From positions 2,046,001 to 2,110,000 of the forward strand of contig JAHLMK010000004.1 of the NCBI GenBank assembly GCA_019915135.1: DNA of 64,000 bases, read 5' to 3'. The translations under genes and the position numbers were made by a program. Positions 1 through 11,896 of the stretch are shown one piece after another. The notes beneath the pieces were generated by a model, which saw nothing but the letters and a program-made list of their open reading frames with translations, did not search any database and was not told where the DNA came from. The stretch is from Strobilurus pachycystidiatus (lineage: Eukaryota > Basidiomycota > Agaricomycetes > Agaricales > Physalacriaceae). Position 1 is the stretch's first letter, and each line of letters opens with the position of its first letter.

Positions 1-607
1 AGGGTACCGAGAAAGAGTCTGGGACGCTTAAGTAGGAAGAAAAGAGGTTTGCGAAGGAAACTAGACAGAAGGATCCGCTGCGTTATCCTGCCGTGGTGTT
101 GTAGGCGTAAGATCGACGACGACGTCGAGAGTAAGAAGGATGGATCACGTGGACCCCGAATCGCTGCCAGCAGCCACTGGCAGCAGTCATGGTTGAATGT
201 TCCACAAAGTCGAAGTCGATCGGGTCTTGACAAGCGCAAGGTGGTTGATGAGGCGTGTACCGAAGTTGTTGACCCGTTCCATGCGGGGAATGGGAGCTGG
301 GACGGTCGGGGCGGGAAGCGGGCTCGGGCACTCGGCTTAAGTAACGGTCACGGCTCGACGAACCAGCCAGTCGGCTTGGCTTGGGTGGACGAACCATGGC
401 AGCCGGAAGGAGATAGATGCTGGATCGGATTGGGAGGTGCGTGCCTAAGTGATTTTTTTAATTTGACTTGATTTGGGAGGTGGGAGGGGTGGCCGTGGCA
501 GGGCCTTTGTATAAGAGGAGGTGATCGGGGAGGGTGTGGGAGGATAAAGCGAGTACTCGAACGCGCGATAGCACCCACAGCCTCTGCGCCACATCATCCA
601 CCCATCC
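1..607. other. Upstream intergenic region
   Basis: No convincing gene is visible. The short open frames on both strands lack intron structure and recognisable motifs. The last ~150 bases probably hold the promoter and 5' leader of the homeobox gene that starts at 608. Confidence 0.5.
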
Positions 608-1792
608 ATGGACCCCGCCGAACACAGCACGACGCCCGAGGAGGTCAAGTCGGAGGACGACAACAAGGCCAAGGCGCTGCCGAGCATCTTCACGTCGTTT
701 GACGATCATCGCCCGTCGTTTGGCGACGACCTCGGCGGGATGAAGCGTGGATTCGACGACCGGCTCAACGGCTACGACGACGACCTCGGCCCGCGGCGCG
801 CGTCGCTGCCTGCGCTCGGCACGCCGCGCTACACGAGCAGCTCGGGGTCTTCTGGCACTCGGTGAGTAGCGAGCCGCACTGTCTGGTCCCGGTGCTGACA
901 CGGCTCGCGCGCTAGATACACGCCGCAGAGCTCGTCGTCTCTCGCGTCGTACACGTTCCCGCCGACGACGGAGGAGTCGCCGTACAGCGCCTCTGCGTCG
1001 TCGTCGTTCGACTCTGCGCCGTCGAGCGGCGTCGGCGGCGGCGAGTGGGGCATCCAGCGGCCCTCGTCGACGCCGCTGCGCCACGCGAGCTTCTCGTCGA
1101 CGCTGCGGATCAGCGGGCGGAAGGACTCCTCGTCGTGGCCCTACCCCTCCCCGTCCCTCTCCTCGCACCACAGCCACCACCACCACCAGCACGCGCCGTC
1201 CCCGCACATGTCCCCCAACACCGCGGCGAACCTCCTCCCCCTCCCCCTCCCGTCCCCCTCGGAGCCCGAACGCCCCCAGCGCAAACGCGGCAAACTCCCC
1301 AAGGAGACGACCGACTTCCTCAAGGCGTGGCTGCACCGCCACAGCGACCACCCGTACCCAAGCGAGGAGGAGAAGAAGCAGCTGTGCCACGCGACGGGCC
1401 TCTCCATGTCGCAGGTCAGCAACTGGATGATCAACGCGCGCCGCCGCATTCTTGCGCCCGCGCGCCCGTCGAGCGGCCCGACGACCACCCAGCCGTTCAC
1501 GCATCCCTCGCTCCCGCCGTCCCACCACAGCTCGCTTTCCCACCATAGCTCGCATCCCCCGATGCCGCCGATGCCGCAGAGGAGACAGTCGCTCCCGGTG
1601 GGCAACGCGGATCTGCAGCTGTATCATCCCATGTCGCTGCCGTCGTATGGCAGTGGTGGGGGGAGCGGCGGGTATCCCGCCCCGAGATCAGCAGGCTATC
1701 CATCGTATGGCGGCGGAGGCGGAGGTGGAGGTGGCGGCGGGTTCGGATTCGACGGCGCGTATGGCGCGAGCGGAGGCGGGGCTGGCTACTAG
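608..1792 (+). CDS. TALE-class homeodomain transcription factor
   Basis: Nuclear DNA-binding regulator. Two exons, 608..861 and 916..1792, flank a 54-nt intron (GTGAGT...GCTAG); the spliced product is 376 residues. The homeodomain lies at about residues 205-264, preceded by a basic stretch (QRKRGKLPK). It has the three-residue loop extension HPYP (about 230-233) between helices 1 and 2, and recognition helix WMINARRR (about 255-262). The Ile at the helix-3 specificity site marks the TALE/KN class rather than typical homeodomains. The flanks are low-complexity: Ser/Pro/His-rich before the domain, Gly-rich after it. The ATG at 608 is the first in frame, and exon 2 reads through to the TAG without a break. 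Fungal TALE proteins act in development and stress regulation, but the target of this one cannot be inferred. A long Arg-rich frame on the other strand is a shadow of this GC-rich exon. Confidence 0.9.
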
Positions 1793-3080
1793 ACGTGTTG
1801 ACTCTCACCAAAAAATCTGAACTCTTCATTCCTCATACCCGCCGCATCATACCCTCCCATCCATACCACACGCCCGCCTTTGTTCAATGTCCATATCTTG
1901 TCGCTATTTATTCGATTTTTGAGTAGTTCTACGTACCCTAATATCTCTGCTCTCAGTATGTGTTGTTGTTGTGTATTGCGTATCTATAGTATGATGAATG
2001 AATGAATCTGGCCGCGCCTTGCATTCCATAGTTCGAGTCGAGATAATTGTTGGAGTCTTGTCTTTCTTTCCCTGCATCGGACGCCCTTGCCGATCACACC
2101 TTCAGCTTCCGCGATAATCGATCGGCCCTTGTAGTGTAAACCCGACCTCCTCCCCGCCGGCTTCCAGATAGCCGTCGACCGGCGACCGTTGACTTTCACA
2201 ATGTTCACGTTCTGGACTCAAACCGCATGAGGTTGGGTTTTGGCTGTTAATTAAGGCAGTGGCATACCCATGGGCTTGGTGGTTAATATACCCATATCCG
2301 GGCAACCGCAAAAGACCTCCTTCGCGGATCTAATGAATTATGACTATGACTATGACTCTGACTCTGAGGTACGGTTCCTGGTGGCGGAGGTTTTTCAGGT
2401 GGGGGAGGTTAAATTGTGATTGATTAAAGAAAGGCCTAGGAGGCGAACATCTAGGCCACGAAGAGGAGGAGTCTACACCTTCTACGTCCTACTCGGCTTG
2501 ATCGTTATCGCCGTCTTCTTCTTCGTCGTCGTCGTCACCAGAAGAAAATGACAGGAGACAGACAGTCCCGGCGGCTCCTGACCGGTTCACAACGTACCCG
2601 AGCGGCGCCAGGGACTACCGGTGATCAAAACCTCACGTGTGAGAGCGTCATGCCCGCCGCTCGTCCCAAAACGGACTTGCGCTCTTGCCACCAAGATGGC
2701 AGGCGACGCGATCTTCTTCGCTTCAACACGACTGGGCCGGGACTACCGCAATGCCATGAGTATAAATGGGGCTGAAGATGACAGTACCAAGGGTGAGTAC
2801 AGTTCCTGTCGTCCCAAATTGAACATGCTGACTCTTTATCTGTCTGTGAACAGGTTTTCTTTCTCCGCCAGACGTGGCGCACTCTATGCAGCGCATGGAC
2901 AACTCTTGTGGAAGACGTCGGCGCTTTTGGAACGCGTCACAGCTTGGACAGACGCGTGAGGAGAAGAGATGATCGACACTCACTTTGGAATTACGGTGGC
3001 ATGTCTTTCATTTATTTTTGTGTACTTCTACAACTCTGTCTCCTACCTTTATCACTTCAATACTCACCATACTCGAGAAC
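1793..3080. other. Intergenic region with a short microsatellite
   Basis: Non-coding as far as can be seen. It contains a TATGAC/TCTGAC hexamer run around 2338-2366. The small open frames at 2548-2983 have no recognisable content. The 5' leader of the transposase-like gene starting at 3081 probably lies at the right edge. Confidence 0.5.
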
Positions 3081-6000
3081 ATGGACCTTTCCCGTCTTCT
3101 TGATCCCACTGCGCCACCCCTCACTCATCCTGCTCGCCACCTTTCTGACCTCCTCCACCCCGCGCTATCTAATCACACGTTCATGGCGTCCGATGCGTCT
3201 CCATCCCAGCTCCACTCACCTAAGACCATTGATGCGTCGCTCTCTGTGCTGCAGCTGGCAGAGCGAGCACTCCAAGGCGGCCCTCTGCTGGTAACACCGG
3301 AACTGGCAACGTCTTTAGAAGATTTGGTCAAGCTTCTGGAGCCATTGAATCTGTCAGACTCCCCACCTTATGCGCCAGCGCCTTTGACGGACTCGACGGG
3401 ACCTACTTCGTCGTGTTCATCCCATACTCTACACACCTCCGTTTCATCGCCGCAATCTCCCCTTTCCTCTACGCATCCGAGTTCTTCGTCGGCTCCCTCC
3501 AAATTGCCGGAAGAGTTTACCTCTGAGCCGGAAGTCTCCACGAACGTCAAAGTCACTCGTGAGACTACCTTGGCCAAACTCTACAGGTTCAAGCGTCCAG
3601 ACGCCCTCATTGAGTACCCAGAGACAGGCATTCACAACGCTGTTGGCTACATATTTGAGCGGGATCCTGACATGTGGGTGAACCCACTCGATGACACGGC
3701 CTACTCTTGGGGTCGTCCTCGTGGCCAGAAGACGAAGCGGAAGGGAGGAAAGGCAATTACTCACAGCCAACTCACTGACGCAAACGGAAATGCTGTTCCC
3801 TGCATCGAAATCCACGGAACTTGTGAGTCAACAGCTGCTCGGTGAAACGATTGACTGACCCTGATCAGGTCAAGGCTGTAAAGCCTGTCCATTTGCGTCT
3901 CCGGACTTGGTATACAAGCCACACACGGCCGCATCTCGAGAAGACGTTCAAGAACGTATTCTGGAATGTCGCGAATTCAACAAGATCAACGCGTCGCCTA
4001 GCATTGAGATCTTCAAGCGTACTCTGGCGTTTCTTGCCAGCCTTCGTAAAGCTGGATGCCCCGCCTCTGAGCGCGAGCTGACCGTTACTCCAGTTGATGA
4101 GCAGGACGAGGTCGAAGCTGTGCGCGCAAACAATGAGGTTATCCGGAGAGGCAATGTGGATTCAGTTACGCGCTGCCAAGGAAAGATCACCTTCTCTGAG
4201 GATTCCGAGGGTGTACCATTCATTCAGTGAGTCCTTTGTTCATTTCATGTTTGAGCATGCCTCTAATATGACACTAGCTGTCAGCATTACAACGCCATTA
4301 CGAGTCGCAGTCATCTAGTGAAGCGTCTCGATGATTCACAGTATGATCTTGCATATCTGGAAGCGCGTCTCACGAACGACATCCCGGAAGTTGAACGAAT
4401 TGAGTCAGAGTATGAGGACATTGATTGTGGCCCTCTAGCTTGCTGCTCTACTGTAGTCAACTTCAGTTCTCATCGTCCCAACTGCCGTAAGCTCAATTCT
4501 TCAAGATTGTAGGAAGCACTAACGCTTCGACTAGCTTTCGATCATCGTCAAGAAGATGGCATCGTTGTTCAGCCTCTTATGCAGAACATTGGGTGCAAGG
4601 TCAAGTTCCGGATGTACCAGCCTCTAGAGGAGTATCGCCATGCTTGTCCCCGGGTATATGTTCAGTTTGAAGGCGAGCACACTCACGCCGTTCCTCTTCC
4701 AATGACGACACCTTCCCACGTCCGGGCAGAGCTGTTTGCCATCTTTGACGAGATGGAGGAAGACATGACTGACATGACAGCGCGTCGCTTTCTCCGTCAT
4801 GCCATTACGCGGGCCTATGTTACTCGTCAGTTTCCAGACAATCCTTGGGCCACACTGTCCGACGTTCACATCTCTCTGGCCAACCGAGATCATTTGTCCA
4901 TGTATATTCGTCAGTTCAAAGCGGCGAAGTACCCAGAAGGTACTGGATGGGCTGGTACGTCTACTCTCAACTTTCTCATCATGATATTGAGTTCTTTTGC
5001 TAGGTGTCAAGGCCGAATTTGAGCGTCAACACGCTGAAGACTTTCCTGTTGAGGCGCGCTATATCCGTCGGGTTATTGACCTTGATCCTTCCACTCTTCC
5101 TTCACACCCCGAAGACGACCAGCCTAATGCAACCGATGGCACAAATCGACTACGGATTGCAGTCTGCATGAGCCCAGAGGGTAGTCGACGGCTTCATGGA
5201 GCTCATTACTTGCAATGTGACATTGCTTACAAGCGTGTTCATGGGTATCGAGAGTTTACCATCGGGAGCTGGGATAGGAATAATCAGACTAGTAAGCACA
5301 CTGTCAAACCCCTCTATCAATGGCTCAGTACTCGTCAAGGTCATGTCTTTGCCCGTGTTTTCATGAACCGAGAAACGGCAGAGGCGCACAAGATGGTATT
5401 CGATGAGATTGGCAAGATTGTACTAGAGGACGTAGGCAAACCAATGCTCTGGCGACATCTAGACGCGGAAAATCCTGACGACTTTGTGGGAGTGCTCCAT
5501 TTTGGAGGAGATCAAGGCGGGGGCCAGGCAAAAGGTCAGTTCTTTCTCTTCAAGGTCGAACTACGGTGCTAATTCACATCAGGTCTCGGAATGCATCTCC
5601 AAGGAATTGCTCGACAAAGGCCGCGACGTGATTTGCATGAACCTAACCGGCTTACTTCTGATCTTGGTCCGTATGAACACCTACGTCGTGTGTACCGTCT
5701 ATGTGGTGTGCACTACAAGCGAAATATTCGCAAGTGTTCCGCTAGTGACAAGGTGAAGAATGCGATGCGCGGGCTCAACTGCCTGGAGCATAAGGATTGG
5801 GACGGGGCTCTTGACGTTATTCGGCAAGGTGGGAAGTCGGCGCGTGGTATGTATTCATCTATTCCTCTATGTTTCTTTGGATGACACTATGCACTAGATT
5901 GGCTGTCAAATAAAGAAGGCAGTCAGTTTGTCTTTGCTGCAATCTGCTGGGAGAGAAGCTACATTCCGCTCGTCATCTGGAAGGCGGGCGACCGCAACGA

Positions 6001-6607
6001 CAATTTGATTGAGACCACCCACGCGGACGTCAACCGTGAAGGTACCGGGTGCTCACTTCTGGCTGGTATTGAGAAAGGACGGCGGTATGACGCATTGAAG
6101 ATTAAGTCTTTAGAGGTGCGTCTTCAATTCATGTCGCGACTGCCGCTCAAGTCTTTTCAGGCCATAGAGAAAGCCGGTATTCGACCATCTTACGCGTCCG
6201 GCCATTATTCAGCAAATGCGACAAAGAACCTCAAGCGGGAACGTAAGTTCTCAAGAGATTGTTGTTGCGACTTGGTACTAACAAACTGGTCAGACCGAGC
6301 ACGCGAGAAACAGCTCTTGGCTGAGGACCGCAAGATAGAATCTTACAATGCTAAGTTTCAAGACTTCTACACCAAGTTCCTGGCCGCCCGTGAGCGCCAC
6401 AACGCAAAGCGAACAAACTACACTGCTCTAGTACGCAGGAACTACACCGAGAAACAGTACAATGATTCTGTACTTGCTGTCGAACGCGCTTGGAAGACTG
6501 AGGAGAAGATACTTTCCGACTGGCGGGCATATGTGGAAAAGACGTCGGATGGATTGCCCTTGGGTAGTGGACGTGTCATTTCGAGAACCTTTGCAGAGTT
6601 TGACTAG
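3081..6607 (+). CDS. Intact MULE-like (putative) transposase gene
   Basis: Nine exons splice into one 1045-residue frame: 3081..3822, 3869..4226, 4278..4486, 4535..4954, 5004..5534, 5583..5846, 5898..6115, 6161..6242, 6294..6607. Every junction is GT-AG and the total is divisible by three. The N-terminal third is Ser/Pro-rich. The middle has a Cys/His cluster (GCKVKF...HAC...GEHTHAV) like the WRKY/FLYWCH-type zinc modules of MULE transposases. The C-terminal half holds candidate acidic catalytic sites: QCDIAYKR, FGGDQGGGQAKG and IETTHADVNREG. It resembles a large agaricomycete family of hypothetical proteins. The transposase role is inferred from this motif layout. No terminal inverted repeats were identified, so it could be an immobile or domesticated copy. 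ATG 3081 was chosen because it opens the conserved-looking frame; a later in-frame ATG at 3183 is possible. Confidence 0.6.
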
Positions 6608-7983
6608 ACGTATTTAATGCACATGCTTTGATTGTTTGCCCGTCATGTCTACAGACTACTGGAATGTCCTTTGCATAGATCACCGTCTGTATCAATTACA
6701 TTAATTGAACCGAAGTGTTGTCACGCTCTTCGCGTAGCGTCGTTGGGGGTGTCGGGGACGTTGGGCTCAGGAGGGGGTGATACATTGTTGGTTCGGGAAT
6801 GATATCGATGTCGTCGAGGTTAGTGGGCGGCGGTATGTTGTCGTCAGGATATGGGAGGCGAACGTCTGCGCCAGGAAGCTGGTCGACTTCGACGCGGACA
6901 TCCAGCTCAATGGCGGCTTGAAGGAGGGGTGACAGGTCAACATTGACCTGAACAGACTCGATGACGCGGTCTGCCGCGTAGTATTTGCCAGGATCACTGT
7001 AGATGCGCCCACTGCGCGTCTAGAAAGTGTCAGCAGTAGGCTAGTGGGTAAGGTCCCGCACGTACTTTTAGGAAATGCATAGCAGACCCGTCGGTGATGC
7101 GGAAGAGCGCTGAACGAGGTGATGGAAGAAATCCACAGACGGCGGCCCAAGATGGTCGGCAGTCAGCGCCGCGTCCTCGCCTGGGATGGCGCGTGCGTAC
7201 GGCTCGTGCGTCTGGTCAAGGGCGTCGTTAGGGTTCTGCAAGGTGCAGGTAAGAGAAAACGCACCTTGATGCCACCCGCTGATATATAAAGCGGGCCAGA
7301 GTTCTGTCAACGAATCGCATCCAAATAAACAGCGCGTCGCGCTCGTGATGTTTGAGTCAGTTTGACAAGAGAGTGAACGCACGGCAGGGGAGCGAAAGGT
7401 CTCGAACAACGGAGTTCGCCGAGACGAACCACGAGACATAACGATATGTTTTTCCCTTCAGAACTCTGATGGGATCCAATACTCAGCTTGCAACGACGAC
7501 GACCGCATACCAACCGCGTTAAATCGACGTCGACAAGCTCAATGACCTATTCTATGTTCGCAGGATTTCTGTAGACTTGTCTACAACCCGTTGCTTCATT
7601 TACTCATCCCTCCAGCCATCTCGCCGTGCCCTCAGTCGCTTGCCGCCGTTCATTTGGTTGTCGCCCTCGTTCCTGGGTGACAACAACGCTGGCGGTGGGT
7701 CTTTGATGCCTGCAAATATATGTACGTTGCCCAGACCTCCGGACGGCACTTGCCCATGTACCTTCTGGACGAGGGCGTGATATTCTGGAGTGGAAACGAC
7801 CTCACCCAGCTTTGCACAGTCGATGCCAAGACATACGAAGTACGCTCAACTTGTTTGATGAAGCAAGGACATTGCCTCAAATTACTTATCTATCCAGATA
7901 AAGAACTACTCTACATCGGTTTTCATACCTACTGCAGCAGCAAGGACAACTCACAACGGCCAAATATACCTGTGTAACTTGGG
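6608..7983. other. Region with possible unrecognised minus-strand exons
   Basis: No recognised gene. On the minus strand an intron-like break (GTACGT...TTTCTAG, about 7065-7021) could join a stretch reading FRITDGSAMHFLK to one reading TRSGRIYSDPGKYYAADRV. That second frame stays open down to about 6700. An upstream ATG near 7439 (MSRGSSRRTP) may belong to the same gene, but the intermediate splices could not be fixed. On the plus strand, 7720-7977 has an open frame without recognisable motifs. Confidence 0.3.
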
Positions 7984-8411
7984 CTAGTGTCGTCATTCTT
8001 GTTCTACCAGAAGGGCTCGGTTGGCGAGTTGAAATCCTTCTTCTCCAAGACGGTAACCGAGCGAACAGGCCAGGGACAGCGGCAGAGCATCGAGGAGAAC
8101 AACAACCCCGCCCACGTCTACAACCGCGGCGGCGCCGAGCAGCGTTCCGGTGAGCGATACCGCATGTCATTGCTGCATCCAGTCTGACCTCCTGCTAGCC
8201 GTCATCATCACCGACCACGAGTACCCTGTGCGCCCAGCGTTCTCGCTGCTGACAGAACTGCTGGACGACTTCACCGCCAAGGTTGGCCACCATCTCCTTC
8301 CCCGACATCACCACCTACATCCAGAAGTACCGGGATCTCAGACATGCCGATACTATCATGCGCGTTGAACAGGAGCTCAATGAGACCAAGATCATTGTAC
8401 CAGTGCGTACA
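7984..8411 (+). pseudogene. ykt6: Truncated YKT6-type R-SNARE pseudogene
   Basis: The conceptual translation matches the centre of YKT6, the prenylated R-SNARE of ER-Golgi and vacuolar fusion. It shows FYQKGSVGELKSFF, ERTGQGQRQSIEENN, VIITDHEYPVRPAFSLL, and the start of the SNARE motif, HADTIMRVEQELNETKIIV. A normal-looking intron (8150..8198) joins the first two parts in frame. It is broken in three ways. The first ~40 residues of the longin domain are absent, with no ATG (the homology starts right after a CTAG). The frame slips near 8280 between the AKV and ATISF segments. Homology stops after KIIV at about 8411, so the rest of the SNARE helix and the C-terminal lipidation Cys motif are missing. 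The functional copy must lie elsewhere. Confidence 0.85.
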
Positions 8412-11380
8412 CTATCGACTATGCACAGAAGGCTACTATATTTTTTCTCCTCGCCAGCGCGCTTACCGCATCCCATAGACGCGAACTCAACTCTGTTAGA
8501 AATGCAGAGGTCGCCGCTGATGCCAAGCCAGTGCGACTTCCAGGCGGCGTGGGCAGTATCCCGAGGTATGCACTCCCTCTCGCACTGTGGCACATATCTC
8601 TAATGGCATTGTAGGCTGACGAGGCTCAACATAGATGCTATGATGACGGTTCGCACGGCCCATACCAACCACAACAGCGATGCCGTCCCACGAGACATAA
8701 CTGTTGTATGCTCTTCCCATTAGCCTGAGGATTCTGGTGTTCCTAAAGTACATCGCTTTCTACCAGCTTGCGATTACGATAGCGACAATGGCGCCCAGCA
8801 CCCCTTCAGTGTGTGTCCGCCACCTCTCTGCAGACCTCGCGTGCTTGCGCTCAGATTTGTCGCCAAACCAGCGTGAGCCCGACGAATACATTCCCATTCG
8901 ACTCCTCTTGGAACAAGACGCGTCGGGTTGCCTTGGGTTTCAGTATCGGGGTGCGCAAGAGATCATGTGTACCAGTTCGCAATTGGGCGTCTCATCTGAA
9001 TTATTGGACTGGGTGTCGGTGCTCATAGTGCTGCCGTTCCGAGACAATGTACTTCGAGTAATACCAAGATCAATAAATACTTTTCATTGGAAGAAATGAT
9101 AGCAAGTACGATTCTGTATCAGTTTCTCTATGTGGAGGGCACACCCTTCATTCGCCTCGTCAGATTGCAGCCACTTGGTTGACACGATTCCGGTTTTGCT
9201 CCGGTCTCAAAATTCCGATGTGAAGGCGCTGGAGGGCCGACGTCGTCGCAGGAGCAGCATCGTGCTGCAACAGATTCCATACATGTCCATTTTGACATGG
9301 ATGAAATGGCGGCCTAAGAAAGAAGCCCAGCCAGAGCCCAGCCATCAAGAACTAGTATCGAGATTTGATTAGGCGCACTTGCCGTTTTTGTCCCCTAGGC
9401 GGGCTGACGTGGGCACCCGGTCATTCACGGCTTTCTTCCCGACTTCGTGTACCTCGCTTCCCGTACCTGGTTGCCAACTGCTGTCAATCGAGGCAGCGAA
9501 GAAGAAGAAAACGGCGATAACGATCAAGCCGAGTGGGACGCAGATACAGGTCACTCGAAGAGGAGTGGGTTGTGAAACGCACAAGGACAAGGACAAGGGA
9601 TTTAGCACAAGGACACTTGTCACTGACACAGAATTTTGGGACGAGACAAGACAGGACAAGCGATGTCCTTATACCTTTACCCTTAGACATAGACATATGG
9701 CATTTTCTGTCTTCCGTCCGACGCGACTCCGAGGAGGACATGTCAGACTTCATCCTGTCAGTAGTCGTTGGTTTAGACGCCGTGCCCTATACGCCGGGAT
9801 TGACGCTGTCCGAGTCAAGCGCATCGGCATGGTGGATCCATCGTAGAATTTGTAGTCTGAGTGTGGCGGTGATCGACTCCCAATCGATTGTGAAGCGAGG
9901 AAAAGCTAGACTACTCACGGTCCATATCGAGCTGGGGAAGAGCGATGTCCAGCGTCGAGCTACGTGACTGTATGTCTGGAATGGTTTCGCCACGATGGTG
10001 GGTCCGAGCGCACTTCGGAGATCATGATCTGGTCCACGTGATCGCTTCTTTCTTTCTTTCTCTCTTTCTCTCGCTCTTCACGCTTTTCGCTAGTACTTAC
10101 TCGTATACCAGTCTGGAGTCACGGTGATTGATCTAAAGAAACCGAATCAGGCCCACTGTGCAAATTGACTGGAGCTGGAGCTGGAATTCACGTACCAGCG
10201 GAACATCATGGGCCTACGCGTCTATGGTTGCGTCGTATCTTGTCCTCGTTCCGAGTCTTTTTCCCTCTTGCAAATGACTGTTTTTCCCCACATGGCTGAA
10301 TCCTCTCCGAGTCAAGCTTCATGCAAATTCCCCGCTGGCCCATGCCTTCAAGATTCACGTAACGGCGTCGAGTATTCTCTTCATCTATCGTACAAGCTGA
10401 AGCCCGGGTCTTATTCCTTTCTCCTATATCACTCGCTCGCTGGCTGCGCATTTTCTTTCTTCGGAATTCCTATCGCCCAAGCCATAGACGGGAGGCGGCA
10501 AGTTCTGTCGTGAGTTCTTTCGTCTCCTCATCCTCACTGTTCCTTTTTCTTCCTGTACTATCAACTGCATATCACTACTGCGACCAAGACGCGATGGCCA
10601 ATCGGACTCGCGTCTTGTGCACGGTGACAGTGTTCAGTTGAGTATAATTTTCTTTGTCGGGATCGCTGCTGGACCACCTTTGCAGCTCATTTGTAGCGAC
10701 GGCAGGGTGGCTTACAATTATCTGCGCGTGCTTTCAACCCAAGGTTTCCGCTCGCGGTCATATGAAGCGACGGCAGGGTGGCCTACGCGTCTTGCATTTC
10801 TTTTTCTTTTTCGACCGTACGCGCCATTGATCCTTAAGCTCATGTCTGGCAACTGAAATTCGCTCTCCCCACAGACCCACCAGTGCATGTGTAGGGCCTC
10901 GGCGGGAGGCAAAAAGTCCTTGCGTCTCCCCATCCTCGTTCCTTCGTGGCGCGATGGCCAATTGGAACTCGCTGGCTACGCGGTTGCAAGATCATTTTGT
11001 CGGTGGACTAAATGCAGCTTAGCCTGTCCACGTATTTGTTGGTTTCTGCGCACCCCGGGCCTGCTGGATGTTATGTCGTAGCTGATAGGGCGCGACGCTT
11101 CAAAGGCCGAGTACTGCATGCGCGGATATCCTTACCAGGTACATAGGATAGTGACTTGAAAGATCCACTGTGTACGAGTACGCTACTAGATTTCGCAACA
11201 CGGAACCCTAGAGTATCTCAGGTAGGACATCAAGAAACTTGAGGAAAGGATGCGGGAAAGAAGCCAAGACTCAGGATTATCAAAGGACCGCGACATACTT
11301 ACCAATATCTGGAGTGTTGCGGATGATGGCTGATGGATGATCCCCCGAAGAACCACCATCATCTAAAATCCTGAAAACGT
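8412..11380. other. Gene-poor interval, no recognised gene
   Basis: Short open frames occur on both strands. One possible exon pair at about 8500-8690 (around a GTATGC...TTGTAG intron) continues a frame reading AKPVRLPGGVGSIPR, but I do not recognise it. An AGGACA-rich stretch lies near 9585-9660. Two short related segments, GCGATGGCCAAT near 10592 and again near 10953, suggest old repeats. No tRNA-like or long inverted structure was seen. Confidence 0.4.
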
Positions 11381-11896
11381 CTTTTGCGTGTCAGACCCTC
11401 CACAAACACAGCGACGAGACACCGAGAGCGTACCTGAGACGTCCGGTGGCTTGGTCGTCGATTTCCCCGCCCGCTGCCCGCTCTACGCGACAACGTCGCT
11501 TTTCGAACCATTTTCATCGCTCGCCGGACTGTGTTACATTGCTATTGAGTGCGGGTGCTTGCGTCGCCTCATAGACACGATAATATCATTGTTTTCGTCC
11601 CTCTCCTTGGATCGGCATTCCTCACGGTGCTGCTCCATCTGTCCCGCCACCCCGACTGCTGCCTACCCCGAGTGTTTTCCATCCGTGGCTGTGAACCTTT
11701 GCCCTATTTGGGAAATCTTCTCCTTTAGGAAGAGGACCCTCAGCCTCCAACCCCATCAAACTACCTGTACAGTTGCTTCGGCTGTTTCCGACGCGCATAT
11801 ACTAATCTCCACGCGTTTTTTCTCCCATCCTTCTTACCACACACCACAACAGTCCTCCAGCATCCCGCTCCTTGACTTCACCTCATCCACTTCTCG

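Noticed and set aside
458..1627. 389-residue Arg-rich minus-strand open frame
   Set aside because: It lies antisense to the homeobox exon; its length comes from the GC-rich codon usage and it has no motif.
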